Origin: Protopterus annectens
Taxonomy: Eukaryota; Chordata; Ceratodontiformes; Protopteridae
NCBI RefSeq assembly: GCF_019279795.1
Contig: NC_056744.1
Coordinates: forward strand, 1,512,348,162 to 1,512,412,161
DNA: 64,000 nt
Reading direction: 5' to 3'
In this document: piece after piece, positions 10,421-23,012 of the stretch
Position numbering within the stretch: position 1 is the stretch's first letter
Layout of the letters: each line of letters begins with the position of its first letter
The notes under the pieces: model-generated
What the model was told of the DNA's origin: nothing
Seen by the model: only the letters and a program-made list of their open reading frames with translations
The model's database searches: none
Program-made: the position numbers and the translations under genes

Positions 10421-10504
10421 ACTTTTTAACTGCAGTGGAATAAAATAGAGTTTTAGTTTTAAGCTGTCGTGGTGTAGCCTCTTCTGTTGTTAAACAGAAG
10501 ATAT

Positions 10505-11590
10505 AACAGAGGCTATAGCTATAAATTTTATAACCACACATGAACTGATTCAGCAATACCCATATTTACAGGGACATAATAAAATGAAGCATTTAGAAGT
10601 GTGGGTTAAAAACAAGTTTTTATGGCAGGTAAGCATATACGGGGAAAGAGTAAACTAAATATAATACAAAAACTGAGAAATTGGAAGTTCTTGTCTGTGG
10701 ATATGGATAGCAAGATACAAGCAGTGACAATTTTTTTAGTCCCTTTAGTTTTATACAGAGGTCAGGCATACATTTATCAACCAGAAGACAAGTTGCGGTT
10801 AATAACTATAAAAAGAGTTGAAGACTTTTATCTGGGTGGGGAAGAGGGCAAGAGTAAATTGATATTTCCAATAGAACAAGGTGGTTTAGGAATAATTGAT
10901 CTGAATGTATATTTTAGATCTGCACAGCTATGTTTTTTACATAACACAAGCAGAAAGCTACAATTCAAAGTGAAAAGGGATGATGAAAAAGCATGCAGGA
11001 AATTCAAGAAATAAGGAGAGAGTGGGATTTTGGATGCATATCCTTAAGGAAAATAACAACACTCATACAGAATATTATATTCATAAAACTGTGTGGAGTA
11101 TTCTAAGAACAAAGCCAACGTGGGAATGTAGAAAAAAGATTCTGCCAATAGGGATGACTGCTATTAGAGGTACAAAGAATAGGCAAGAGGGGGACTGGAC
11201 TTTACTGGTGGACACTGGCAAAGGAACCAAGGTTTTGGAAACAAATAATTAGACAGGGAAAGGTAACAGAATGGGAAGAGGCCAGAAAGACATTTGGACT
11301 ACAGGCTATAGACTACCTTCTCTATCATGGATTGATATTAGAGTATAGGCAAAGAGAAAGGGATAGTGGGATCCTAAGTGAAAGACCTGAACTGCTAGAG
11401 TTTTTTTGTTGAATCAAGAACAGAAGCTGCTGTTGAAAAGGGATAATTAGAAGGGCATATAAAATAATGCATAACAACTATAGGAAAAGATCAGAGAAGA
11501 TTAGAAAAGACTGGGAAAAGAGACTGGATAAGCAATTCTCAAAAAAAGTGGTAAGACATATGTATTGCTCCCAAATTGCAACAAACCCTG
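10505..11590 (+). pseudogene. L1/Tx1-type LINE relic, left half (ORF2 after the RT core)
   Basis: The frame 10622-11014 reads AVTIFLVPLVLYRGQAYIY and then EQGGLGIIDLNVYFRSAQL, typical of L1-clade ORF2 downstream of the RT fingers and palm. Further pieces to 11587 (HNNYRKRSEKIRKDWEK) continue toward the C-terminus. It has many stops and frameshifts. The reading frame at CSQIATNP (11587) continues with EESLEDLGLLFRS at 32515 once Harbinger B and one CTG are removed. Confidence 0.7.
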
Positions 11591-11660
11591 GGATTCATGA
11601 AAGTCAAAACTCCATGCAAGAACAGTGTAGCTGCTCTTGCATGGAGTCTGGCCGCTGAGC
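11591..11660. repeat. Left terminus and subterminal hairpin of Harbinger B
   Basis: After GGATTCATGAAAG a hairpin forms from ACTCCATGCAAGAACAG and its near-perfect complement ending at 11647, with a five-base loop. The same arm recurs as CACTGTTCTTGCATGG near 11702-11717 and as GCAAGAACAGTG near 11810. Confidence 0.65.
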
Positions 11661-12680
11661 GATTCAGCAAACCAGTGATCTGATGTGCACGAGCCTGCCT
11701 ACACTGTTCTTGCATGGAAACTTGTGCAGAATGCTAATTACCTCATTTGATGGTGAAAACCTTGCAAATGAGGTGAATTAGTGATTCAGCAAACAGGCAG
11801 GTACCTGTGCAAGAACAGTGTGAGTTGCAGAAATGTATTTGGTTACTGACCGTGTACATTTCTGCAAAAATCAAAACAGGCATGACAGCTCAAATAAAAG
11901 CATGTATTGTAATCTATAGGCATGCTAATGGCCAAATATATGGCCATTGACATGGAAAGTGTTTAATTTTCTAAAATATATATTTTTTTTAGCAGATCTT
12001 GGCCGTTTAAGCTTAGAGCAGCAGCGCGCAAATGAGATGTTGCCAAAAATTAAAAAAAAAATATGAAAACTCAATTTTAAGGGAAATCTGCATTTTGCCA
12101 TTATACTCTATGGCATGCAGAATGAAAACAATACCAGGGAACAGTGGTTGTTAGTGCAGTAACTATGGACTAAGACAGTGGGGTATGCAAATGAGGGGAA
12201 TTTTACTGAATTGCAAAATAATCTAAGTCCACACAATGCACCTAACCATGTAGGTGCTAGAATATGATTGTGTAGGCAGGAGGAGCAGCTAACATGAAAA
12301 GGGGGTGTGCCATGCTTGTAAGGACATTGGTGTTCTGCAGCCTATGTTTGCGCTTAGCTCAGTACAACAAAGCAAGTGGGTGTGTCTGAGGTGGTATAGC
12401 CTTGTTTACCTTGGCTAAACGGGTGTGTGCGGCATGCACCAGGTCTTAAACACAAATAAATAAATAAATAAATAAGAAACTGGAAAAAAATCAGCACTGT
12501 TTACATTTGGGCAGGAAATGTCATCACTGTTCACATTTTGACAGCAGGTTTGCGCGGCGCACCTCAAGGATTAAAACAGGCAGAAATGGAAAGGGAAAAA
12601 TGAAAAATTAAGGGGGAAATAACAGAATACAGCCAGTTAAATGCGAGTAATATAGCTAGCAGGTGGAATGTATCATACTC
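11661..12680. other. Left non-coding flank of Harbinger B
   Basis: No gene. It holds further hairpins (for example TTGCAGAAATGTA with its complement, 11826-11868), an (AAAT)n tract at 12454-12474, and GC-rich GCGCAAA/TTAGC modules at 12005-12040 and 12340-12440 resembling those of Harbinger A. Confidence 0.4.
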
Positions 12681-12682
12681 AG

Positions 12683-12721
12683 CCAATCATACAGGCAGCA
12701 TCTACAGCACACCACTATAAA
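12683..12721 (+). promoter_or_regulatory. CCAAT-TATA promoter of the Harbinger B transposase
   Basis: CCAAT at 12683-12687 (in AGCCAATCAT) and TATAAA at 12716-12721, 95 bases upstream of the ATG at 12816. The arrangement matches the Myb-like promoters at 8261-8299 and 30162-30199. Confidence 0.5.
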
Positions 12722-12815
12722 CTGTGCAAACACCTGTCAGTGTGGTTTTTCCCACAAACTCTGTACCATAGGTGTATACATACGGAGGAATTTTAACAGA
12801 CAAAACTAACAAAAA

Positions 12816-13842
12816 ATGTTAGGAGCTGCTGTCACTTTGATCTATCAGTATGTGCAAGAGGTTGAGGGCAGTGAGGAGGAAAATGCTGACAACCGCTCCA
12901 AACAAAGGAGGAGGAGAAGAGTATTCAGACCCAGGGTAACCTACCAGAGGCTACATGATCTGGAGATAGTAGAGTGCTACAGGGAGGACAGAGACATACT
13001 TCAGCAACTCACTGAGCTGTGCCGGCTTCACCTCAGATCCAGAAGCAACAGAGGGGAACCCATCCCAGTGGATACCAAGGTATGTGTAGCCCTAAGAATA
13101 CTAGCTACAGGTACCTTCCAAAAACCAACTGAGTATATCATGGGGGTCTCACAGGCAGCTGTGCTAGGATACTTCACCAGTTCCTGAATGCCATGCAACC
13201 ACATACCGCTCAGCACATCTACTTCCCCCACACTGGTGAGGAGAGGACCAGCAATATGCATCACTTCCACTGTGTAGCAGACTACCCGGAGGTATTGAGT
13301 ACCATAGACTGCATGCACATCCACATCAAAGCACCCCCAGTGACCAGGGTAGGGTCTCCGTAAACCGCAATCAGTTCCACTCCATCAACTGCCAGGTCAT
13401 GTACAATGCCCAGGGCATTATCATGAATGTGTGTAATGGCAGCCCTGGAAGTTATCATTACTCCCACATCTGGCATGCCTCACAGCTGTACCAGGTATTT
13501 GCCAGTGGGGACATCCCATATGGCCATCTGTTGGAGGATGCTGTCTATGCACTGGAGCCATGGATGATAACACGCATCAGAAATACACACACAGCTACAC
13601 ATGAACGCCATAATGAGGCACATACGCAAACCAAGATCATTACAGAGCATGTGTTTGGGATGCTCAAGTCATGGTTCCACTGCCTTGACATATCTGGTGG
13701 AGCCTTGCAGTACAATCCAGCCATATGTGCACACATGTTCATAGTATGTGCCATGCTACACAATATGATCCTGCGGAAACAGCCCCCCACCATTGCCAAG
13801 GTCTCCACAGGCACAGAGGGACTTGGAGGAGGAACAACCTGA
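12816..13842 (+). pseudogene. Harbinger B DDE transposase (HARBI1-like)
   Basis: The frame from ATG 12816 has a basic N-terminal block (KQRRRRRVFRPR), then the helix-turn-helix region LRILATGTFQ and MGVSQAAV, both typical of PIF/Harbinger transposases. After a frameshift near 13185 the sequence gives TIDCMHIHIKAPP with the first catalytic Asp. After another shift, 13399-13842 gives the PGSYHYSHIW block, where the family has His-Asp-Ser: the second catalytic Asp is Tyr here. Then come ITEHVFGMLKSWF with the catalytic Glu region and a C-terminal HMFIVCAMLHNMIL. Length is near the family norm of about 340 residues. It is inactive. Confidence 0.85.
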
Positions 13843-14999
13843 GCCTGCCCTTGTAGTCAGATGGAGATGTGCCCAGGATGCCCAGGCCTTGGCAAAGAGG
13901 CAACACATAGCACATACACTGACATTGTAGGGACCCAGGGACTGATATCTCTCTCTGATTCACACACACAGTAAAATACAATCATCACACTACCTATACC
14001 TTACCATGTACAGGCAGTGTACTGCATGCATAGTCAGCCCTCAAGCACTGCCTTCACAACTGCCTCAGGCACAAGGTAAAGCAGTTTCTTAACAATAAAT
14101 GAATGGAGTAAAATGTTCTGATAGCATATCTAGGGTATTGATGCAAGCATGCAATGGAACGGGGTGACTGCATGGGATAGCAGCAGACAACTCACAGCTG
14201 TGTGAGACAACAGGAATTGTATACCCAGCACTGGCTTCCACACACTATGCAGTACCACCCTAGTTGACAAATTCCACTGCAGTATATGTGGTGAGCCAAC
14301 TAACTGGGGGGCCATAAGTCACATGCATGGATGTCAAAGTTGGGGTCCCATACTCACCCCCAGCCTCACCCAGCAGGTCAGCCATAGAAAACCATAAAGA
14401 AATGTCTAGTAAAAGCCCCCAAGTGGTGGCACCCATGAAATTCCCACCTACACAGTTACACATTGATATCACAGCAGGTATGGCAGTGGCAGTATGGATC
14501 TGAAAGTTGAAAAGTCAAAAACTAAAAATGTGTATGGTGGAACAAACTGACCTGTGGTTGATACTGTTATGCCTCTATTCTCAAAGATAAAATGCACCAA
14601 TATGCTAAATGGAACCAAAATTTTAAGCAGATAGCAGCACAGTCTCTGCAAATGTGTATTTTGTACAGGTGTGCCCCCCCCCATAGTCCCATAGAAATGC
14701 AGTAACATGTCCCTAGCCTTAAGCAGCATCCATCTGTCACCAGAAGTGATGGCTCAATACAAACAGAAATCCATTCTGATTAAGAACAGTCAACTTACTG
14801 GTGCCATCCCAGAGGTGTCCACTGCTTGGCAGTCTGGGAACATATGATCATCAGAAAGCACTGCTGTTCTACAGATGGCCTGCATGTGGAATACCTGGCC
14901 CACAGGCCCCTGCCAAAGGCCCATGCTTCACCCACAGTGCCCTTTTAGGGAGTGTCCTGGGGTCCATAACACCAACATAAAGAAAGGCCATGCTGCTAA
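13843..14999. other. Harbinger B internal non-coding sequence
   Basis: I see no gene, RNA or clear repeat. Short frames on the minus strand show no motif. Confidence 0.4.
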
Positions 15000-15320
15000 A
15001 TGGTAGGAGCATACCTCCCAAACTCAGAGAGACAGAAATCTGGACAAAGCCATGAATAAGGGGGTGATAAAGGTCCAAATAGAAGGACACCCTTGAAATA
15101 CTGCAATAATAATGTTAGAAAGTTGTTAGAATTAAAGTGGTTTGTATTAGCATGGAATGCCTGAAGGGTATGAAGTCTGAAACTGCAATGTCACTGTCAG
15201 GAATATCTGATTTCAACCCTGAGTGAGTTGCAAAAAACTTGCTTGGAAACCACACTTGTTTGGGTAACCGACCAGATATATGACTCCTGAATATGGACAT
15301 TCTGTGAAACTCTGTACAGT
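15000..15320 (+). repeat. Dispersed repeat, copy 1
   Basis: Shares AGAAATCTGGACAAAG, a TTAGCATG(G/A)A block, TATGAAGTCTG and a CCAGATAT...CATTCTG...CTGTACAGT block with 31285-31560, in the same direction. It does not encode a recognisable protein. Confidence 0.5.
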
Positions 15321-16296
15321 CGAGAGCTACAACTAGGTGTCTAAAAATGGAAATGCACTCATTGCAGGGAGTCCTAAGCCTGGAAGATGGTGACATGTCT
15401 GCACCAACAGAAACCTGGCCCACAGCCATGGGGAGTAACACATCCTTCCCTGATCACTCATCCTATACAACATCCTGAACCCAAAATGTGGGTGGCCAAG
15501 CCAAATGAGGTGTGGTATACATATATGTGAGACATACACGCACCTCCAGGCTGGTCAAACAGTCTGACAGATACAAGACCCTCCAAGTGCAGTTAACATT
15601 TGAGAAGACCCCTATGCAAGGTATTGGTAGCTACAGACAAACATATCTGACCCAGGACACCCCCCCCACATATCTTACCCCCTACAAATCTATCTGGAGT
15701 CCACCTGTCAGCCTGATCTTTCCTGACTTATATTACCCAACCTTAGACTGGAAATCAAACAATGCCAGAACAGAAATGCACAAAGACTCCCTCATCGTAA
15801 TATATCAGCAAGATGCAGGACCATTTCCACAGCTTCAGCAGTCAATTGGCTGTAGCCACACCTTTTAACAGGCTGGATTGTGCAAGAATGCCTAGCAGTT
15901 GGCCCATAATATTAGTTTCTACATCATCCTGCCTGTATTCCCCTGGTAAATCACTGTGATGATCTGAGGAGGTATGTCAGGAGGTACTGAAACAATATAT
16001 TACAGTGTCAAACATCATATATGTCAGATAATGTATGCTAAAACAAACCCTGTAACTCTAGCAACTCATACATTAATGAGAGAAATAGTAACAATTACCC
16101 TATGTATGGCCCATTGTCTCCCCAGTTTGATAGACTATCTCCAGATATCCTGCAAAAACAGGTTGATAGGTATGGCTGTAGCACAAAAAACACTGGACTG
16201 GAGTACAACATTCTCTGGAATGGAGTCCCACATGTACTATAGAAGGTCACATTGGTCATGCTCTTACACTTAGAGAAAATCAGTAGGATCTAAGAA
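15321..16296. other. Harbinger B internal non-coding sequence
   Basis: No gene recognised. A run of nine Cs lies at 15660-15667 and a short CA-rich stretch precedes the satellite. Confidence 0.35.
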
Positions 16297-16492
16297 TTAA
16301 CAGGCCTTTCCCACCCAGTGCACTTCCCATTGCCCTAATGTAGCAGTCCTGCAGATATCAGTCACCTTAGAAGTACCTTTCATCAGGCCTCAGTCCTATA
16401 ATTTCTGTGGCATGTAAGATAACTGCGTAATACCATAGTAAAAGTAACTAGTTAGGTAGTAGTTCTTATCTCAGTCTTGGCAAATGTAAAGG

Positions 16493-16559
<67 letters not shown>

Positions 16560-16762
16560 TAAGTTAAATATTTTGGGTCCATTTACACCCAGTACACTTC
16601 CCATTGCCCTACTTTAGCAGTCCTGCAGATATCAGTCACCTTAAAGTACCTTTCATCAGCCCTCAGAACTAGAAGCTCTGTGGCATGTGTGATAACTGTG
16701 TAACACTATAGTATAAAAGACTAGTTAGGTAGGAGATTTAATCTCAGTCCTGGCAAATGTAA

Positions 16763-16842
<80 letters not shown>

Positions 16843-17035
16843 ATGTTAAAGATTTTCGGTCCAGTCACACCCAGTAAACTTCCCATTGCTCTACTTTAGC
16901 ATTCCTGCAGATATCAGTCACCTTCGAAGTACCTTTCATCAGCCCTCGGTCCTATAAGCTCTGTGGCATGTTTGATAACTGTGTAACACTATAGTATAAG
17001 AAACTAATTAGGTAGGAGTTTTAATCTCAGTCCTG

Positions 17036-17120
<85 letters not shown>

Positions 17121-17635
17121 TGTGTATATGTGTAGGTTAAAGTATTTTGTGGCCTCTCTCACCCAGTACATCACCCGTTGCCATACTTTACATGGGCTGG
17201 TGATGTTCCTCACCTTATAAGTATCTTTGGACAACCTTCACCTTATAATCTCTGTAGTGCATGTGATAAATGCATAGCACTGTAGTAACAATAAATAGAT
17301 AGGTAGGGGTTCTAATCTCAGGTCTGGCAAGTGTGTGTGTTTGCAAGAGCAGTATCCTCTCTGTGCGAGGGTTGTTGCATTTGTGTGAGAATCATATCCA
17401 TTGTGGAATAGGTTTTGCTAATTTTTGCTGTTGCCCACCCAGTACATGTCACAGTGTCCACATTACAAGGCCCACAGTTGTCATCCACTGTACCAGGAGC
17501 TGTAGACACTCTGCAGTGCTATAAGCATTGTGCCATGTGCAATAACTATGTGACAGTATGGAATGGATAACAAGATAGGCAGCCCATCTAATCCTTGGTA
17601 CCACTCCCCACTCAGGAATCATACACAAACACACT
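16297..17635 (+). repeat. (GT)n-bearing satellite, block 1 (five units)
   Basis: Units begin near 16300, 16577, 16862, 17150 and 17440. Each has about 185 bases in the order: CACCCAGTACAC, a TTTAGCAGTCCTGCAGATAT-type block, CACCTTA.AAGTACCTTT, ATAAGCTCTGTGGCATG, TAACTGTGTAACACTATAG, TAGGTAGG, TCTCAGTCCTGGCAA. The first three then run into long (GT)n tracts (16494-16556, 16765-16841, 17041-17114). The fourth has only a short GT run and a different tail. The fifth is a divergent variant. Confidence 0.8.
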
Positions 17636-17639
17636 CAGC

Positions 17640-18760
17640 TAGGCATCAATCCCTATATCAGTAGGTGGCCTGCAAACCAGCTCACAGAACCCACACTGTG
17701 AAAGCAGCAGACTCCATGTCAGACTGCTAACCAGTCATGAGTGGAGTCCCACAAGTTGTGGACCTGGGTCCCACCATGTTCAGGATCTACATCTCTGAGG
17801 ACCAGCCCAATACAAAGGCACCCTGACTAACAATGTTTGCAGATGACTACAAGGTGGGTGTTATTATTACCCCTCTCGCACGTGAGGTTGACATCCTTCA
17901 CAAAGACCTCTCTAAGATCTATGAATGTTATCAGAACCATGGACATTAGCTCAATGCCAGATGATGTCCCGCCATCCCCTTTGGATACAACACAGTTCCC
18001 ATAAGGTAATACATTGATGGTAGTCCACTGAACACTGATGGTGGTATAAGAGAACTGGGAACACAGGTTGACAGTGAGCTCTCTGTTGACCACCACAGTG
18101 CCACTGTCTTCAGAAAATCCTTCTATGTGTCACTTCTCCTGACTAAGGGTGTTGAATCCAGGAAGTGGACAGTGTTTCCCTGTACTCTCCATCAGCAGGC
18201 CAATCAATGTGTACAATAGCCCATTTGCCATGTACACCACTGGACACCTGCAACAAAAGGAGAGGTTGCAAAGGTACCTCACAAAGAGGATCTTAGGTCT
18301 TACACACTTGCCCCATATGAACAGACTGCAATAACTCCAATGAATCTCTGTCATGTTGGCTACCTAGGTGTGATCTCTGCTTGACTTACACAGCCATGTC
18401 TGACCCAACCCTGTCAGGAATGCTACATCTGAAGAAACCAACCTGTCCACACCACATGCGCCAGGTACCTCAACCCTATCCTCACAATCAACAGGACATG
18501 CTGGAGGGACAGGTTTACAATCCAGATGCAGGCCACACTATGGAATAGATGTCACATACATGTCAAGCAGAGCACATCACTGGCCCTCTTCAAGAGAAAT
18601 CTGGAGGAGTGGCTGGGGAATAGAATACCCACCCTGAGGTGACTATACTCAGTAGACACACTGAGGAGTATTGTCAGGTGGCATGATGCCAGGGTATTCC
18701 CATGGGCTAGCCTTGTAAAGCCTCCATGGCCATTTGCCTAGTACACACCTATGAAGCAAT
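17640..18760 (+). pseudogene. Old LINE fragment (CR1/L2-like RT C-terminal part) splitting the satellite
   Basis: Translation in mixed frames gives a decayed GLY-P...F.IYI stretch and MFADDYKVGVII (near 17833), the catalytic F/YADD of non-LTR reverse transcriptases. Then follow blocks such as YLTKRILGLTHLP (near 18272) and FKRNLEEWLGNRIP (near 18590), which match the C-terminal region of CR1/L2-type LINEs. There are stops and shifts throughout. It lies between satellite units 5 and 6. Confidence 0.6.
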
Positions 18761-19036
18761 GAACCTATGGATCTCAGTACTGGCAAATGTGTGTGTGTGC
18801 ATTAGTGTGTATAAAAGTGTTTGTGAGTGTGTAAACATGTCGGTGAAAGTAATTGGAGGCCTGTCTCACCCAGTACAACTTATATTGCCATACCTTACAA
18901 GTGCTGTTGATGTTATTCACTATATAGGTACCTTGGGACACTCTTCAACATATAAGCTTTGTAGTGTGTGTGGTAACTGCATAACACTATAATACCACTA
19001 ACTACATAGCTAGGGGTTCTAATATGAGTCCTGGCA

Positions 19037-19135
<99 letters not shown>

Positions 19136-19357
19136 TTTTGTGTGTGAGTGTGTGTATGTGTAGGTTATAGTATTTTGTGGCCTCTCTCACCAAGTACAAC
19201 ACCCATTGCCATACTTGGCAAGGCCTGGTGATGTCCCTCACCTTATAAGTACCTTTGGACAAGTGTCACCCCATAAGCTCCATGGCATGTACAATAAATG
19301 CGTAACAATGTAGTACCAAAAATAGATAGGTAGGGGTTCTAATCTCAGTCCTGGCAA

Positions 19358-19451
<94 letters not shown>

Positions 19452-19691
19452 AGAGTATCTTGTATGTGTGTGTTTGTGTGAGAACTATATCCATTGGATG
19501 GCCATGGTTTAATATTTTATGTCATGGTACTCACAGTACACATTCCTAGGTCCACTGTATGAGGTCCACTGTTCACATCAACCATAGTGGTATCTGTAGA
19601 CACTCTTCAGCCCTATAAGGCCCATGCAACAGTAGGGGAACATTATGGTATGAATAACAAGATAGGTAGGGCTGCTGATGTCAATACTGCC

Positions 19692-19771
<80 letters not shown>

Positions 19772-20023
19772 ATGTGCGCATTTGTGTGTATAGCAGTGGT
19801 TGTGAGTGTTTAGACTTGTAAGTGACACTATTATGAGTACTCTCACACCCAACACACCCAACATTGCCATACCTCACAAGGCCCACATGAAATTATTCAC
19901 CTTACAAGTACCTTGTAACATGTATCACACTAGTAGTCCTGTGCCACCTGCAATAACCGCATAACATTGTGGTACTACAACTTGATGGGTAGGGGTTCCA
20001 AACACAACACTGGCAACTGTGAT

Positions 20024-20115
<92 letters not shown>

Positions 20116-20345
20116 CAATATTCTCTGTGTGTTTGGTTGACAAAATATCCTCTGGGGTTGTGGACTGTAGCAATCTGAGGTGTGTTCCACCCACTACACT
20201 TACCATTGTCCACTCTAGAAGAGCTGATGTCAACCACCATAAACTTATATACACCCCTCAGCCCTATAAGCTGCGAGGCACATGCAATAACTGTTACACA
20301 GACATGGGAAATATGGGCAGATACAGCTCTACCTTGGTTATGACA
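18760..20345 (+). repeat. (GT)n-bearing satellite, block 2 (five units)
   Basis: Units start near 18865, 19185, 19525, 19848 and 20185, with (GT)n tracts at 19039-19134, 19358-19445, 19694-19772 and 20026-20114. The third unit matches the divergent fifth unit of block 1, and the sequence after the second unit's GT tract (GAACTATATCCATTG) matches that after the fourth unit of block 1 (GAATCATATCCATTG). The pieces at 18790-18850 and 19772-19850 also match each other. This shows a higher-order repeat. Confidence 0.8.
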
Positions 20346-21144
20346 TGGTCAATGTGTTACCAGACTGCCATACCCCTCATTAGTGATGTCTCCAGGGCCG
20401 CATCCTGCTGACACACAGACACCTGGAACACAGACAGAATACAGCATGTGAGAACACATTCACTTAATGTTATTAACACCAATAATGCATCATGGCTGAA
20501 AAGGTGCACCCACTCTGATGTGTACCCATTACAAATACCAGATTACAACATATTACACAGCATTAAATAGCTACACTGTACCCTGTGCATCAGAACCATA
20601 TTAGCATGTCCCTGCATCAATGGTATGGATGGCAGGGATGTGGCACAGGTATCATCATATGCACAGGGTGTTGTGCGGGTTTGCCAGAGGCCTAGGCTGG
20701 GCCATACAGTTGACATCATGTGTGTGTGTTTGGGGGGTGTTCATTAAATGGGCTGTGCAGGAGTGGTGTGTGTCTGGATGTGATTTATCTAATGGTGATG
20801 TGTGTGTGTGTTTGTATGCACACATTCATGCCATGTGGCCACCCTACACAGGGATATTTTGGACAGTTGTGGGCCATACATGGAAGAGTGTACAGTTCAC
20901 CGTCTCTGGCCACAGACACTGAAACTGGACCTGTCAGAGGTATCACTGGCACCAGCAGGACCAAGGCCAGATAGAGTGCTACTCCTCGGTGACTGCTGTA
21001 TTCACATTTCTGTTGGGACAGGCCAGAACCACATACCCATGGCCTGCTGCATTGTGGCATGGACAGCACACCCCCTTCAGTAGTGCTGGTGGTACTGCCA
21101 GTATGGGAACGTGACGGTGCATGACCACATAGACTCTCAGCTGA
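20346..21144. other. Sequence downstream of the Harbinger B Myb-like gene
   Basis: No clear gene. A minus-strand open frame continues from the exon 3 region (to 20979) in another frame but shows no motif, so it may only be 3' untranslated sequence. Confidence 0.35.
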
Positions 21145-21785
21145 TCATGGTGCTGCCCTACTTCCACATGGCTGCTGGCCATTCCCATCCAAACACTCAA
21201 GCAGAGATATTCCAAGGTCGAGGAGTGCCAAGGTCTCCCCCCTCCATCTGTCCATGACCTCAAGATACACATGGGTGGCTGCAGTGAGTTCATGAATATC
21301 ACCACGGACACCAGGGATGTGCTGACCCATGACCCTGTGTATATGTCTGGTGTTATGTTCATTATGTGCCTCCATGATGGCCCAAAACATGCACCTGGTG
21401 ACTGCTGCTGTGGCACTTGCAACAAGGGAACGACGGGCTGCAGTCCTCCTCCAAGCACCCCTGCCCATCTGCCTGTGTGGGACTTCATCAGCACTCTGGC
21501 TATGGCTAATGCCTGCACCCTCACTTGCTATAGTCACCACACTAGCCTGTTTCATGCCACCACCCACCAACTGTCCATTATCTGTGGCCACTGGTGATGG
21601 AGTATGTGTGGGCATTGTGAATCTGTGCAGGGATGGGGTTGACAACAGTGGTATGCAAACCAGTGGCACAGATTTGGCCCTTGACAACCCCACCTGTGCC
21701 TCAATAGGAGCATCATCATTTTCAAAGTCTGCAGAGACACTGACATCAAAATCAGAGCAGGAGAGACTGCGGCCACCATGTCCAC
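21145..21785 (-). pseudogene. Harbinger B Myb-like gene, exon 3
   Basis: The exon starts after a strong acceptor, TTGTCTTTTCCTCACAG, on the minus strand. Two bases complete a split codon and the frame then stays open for about 213 residues to a stop at 21145. The start is acidic (DFENDDAPIEAQ), the middle Ser/Thr/Pro-rich, and the end helical (IMEAHNEHNTRHIHRVMG, DIHELTAATHVYLEVMDRW), as in the C-terminal helical part of Harbinger Myb-like proteins. Exons 1 and 2 lie 8 kb away at 29.6-30.1 kb, beyond the Tc1 and DIRS-1 insertions. Confidence 0.6.
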
Positions 21786-21837
21786 CTGTGAGGAAAAGAC
21801 AACATGTAAATTACTACCTGCATTATAAGGTTTGCTG

Positions 21838-21838
<1 letters not shown>

Positions 21839-21899
<61 letters not shown>
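21839..21899. repeat. (CA)n microsatellite in intron 2 of the Myb-like gene
   Basis: About 30 CA units, just upstream (minus strand) of the exon 3 acceptor. Confidence 0.95.
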
Positions 21900-21902
<3 letters not shown>

Positions 21903-22479
21903 AGGTGCCTCAAAGGCATTACACAGACCTCACATTAGCCAAATGGGGGCATTCACGACATACAGATGACCAAAACATACACACTCTGCACAGGCCCTCA
22001 GCATCATGCAGTGCAGCCCTTTCCACTTACTGTTACTACTAATATACACCTCTGGGATACATGAGTGGTGTTAGTAGGTGATGGCCTTTCACCAAGCACA
22101 CACTGCACCCATGTAAACATTATTGCTGTTCACCTCTATAGCACTGTGGAAACTCCTACAGAACATACCTCTTAACTGTACAGAGTTTTGCTGAATGTCT
22201 AGCTGTGTGTGTTGGTCTGATACATTACTGGGATGATCTGTGGATTGGTGCCACTAATTAATGTCATAATTTCTGGTGCAGACTGCCTAACCTGTAGTAC
22301 ATGCATGTTAAAACAAAGCTGGTTATTCAAACAACTTTCCAGGCTTACAGTGGATATAGTAAGTGTACACACTCATGTTAACATGCCAGGATTTTGTGAT
22401 ATATCACATAAGACCTCAGAAATCAGGTCATAACATTTTCCTTATTACATATGACATATAACCTGTGCAATCCAATTGA
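21900..22479. other. Intron 2 sequence of the Harbinger B Myb-like gene
   Basis: No gene or repeat recognised. Confidence 0.35.
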
Positions 22480-22736
22480 AGAACATGCACATCAGTAACA
22501 GGTAATATATGGTAAATAAAATAAGTAAAATAGGCTGGTTACATGAGTGTGCACACCCTAAAACTTATACTTTATTAAAGCACCTTTTGATTTAATCACA
22601 TTGTTCAGTCCTCTTGGGAAGGTGTCTACCAGCACTGCACATCTTGCCTTACCTATGTTTGCACACTGTCACTTGCAAAACACCTCCAACTCAGTCAGAT
22701 TGCAAGGGTATCTCCTGTGCATTGCCATCTTTAGGT
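22480..22736 (-). pseudogene. Tc1/mariner-type transposase relic, C-terminal end
   Basis: On the minus strand from 22734 the frame reads HRRYPCNLTELEVFCK, a stop, then KARCAVLVDTFPRGLNNVIK and SKGALIKYKF. This is the C-terminal end of Tc1-like transposases (the P.NL.ELE.FCK and R...LI..Y..R...VI..KG pattern). The 5' part is missing; the DIRS-1 repeat starts at 22737. It is an old fragment. Confidence 0.7.
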
Positions 22737-22866
22737 CTGCTTGCAGGTTGCCCTCAGTTGGCCTGATTAACAAAGTCTTGGGTCCTACATCGGTTGCTGT
22801 CTCTTATTCCATGATGTCAGGGCATTAGGGGTATAAAACATGCAGCTGATGTCATTACATCAGTCT
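22737..22866 (+). repeat. Left inverted terminal repeat of DIRS-1
   Basis: Reverse complement of 28938-29085 with few differences (GATTAACAAAGTCTTGGGTC is shared). It holds GGGGTATAAAACATG, a TATA box (TATAAAA near 22832) that probably starts the element RNA. Compared with DIRS-2, the outermost bases are missing. Confidence 0.85.
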
Positions 22867-23012
22867 TTCATGCCATGCGGTGCCCGAAGCAGAAGCAGTT
22901 CTCAAGTGCCGGTCAGTCGACTCCTGAAATTTTTGTATTCGAGTTTCAGAATCGAAGTGTTCAACTAAAAGCCAACTACCCCATTGGGGAAACTTTTTCT
23001 TGCTCTAACCCG

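Larger units (their letters stand above)
9429..10500 (+). mobile_element. Penelope-like fragment PLE-3
   Basis: The 3' part of a third Penelope family, carrying the Cys-rich linker, GIY-YIG domain and 3' UTR with a degenerate hammerhead-like motif. Its 5' part is cut off by Harbinger A at 9428. The 3' end is put near 10500, where L1-like sequence begins. Confidence 0.7.

Noticed and set aside
19578..20254. Cys-Val or His-Thr repeat proteins
   Set aside because: They are only (GT)n and (CA)n tracts read in frame.
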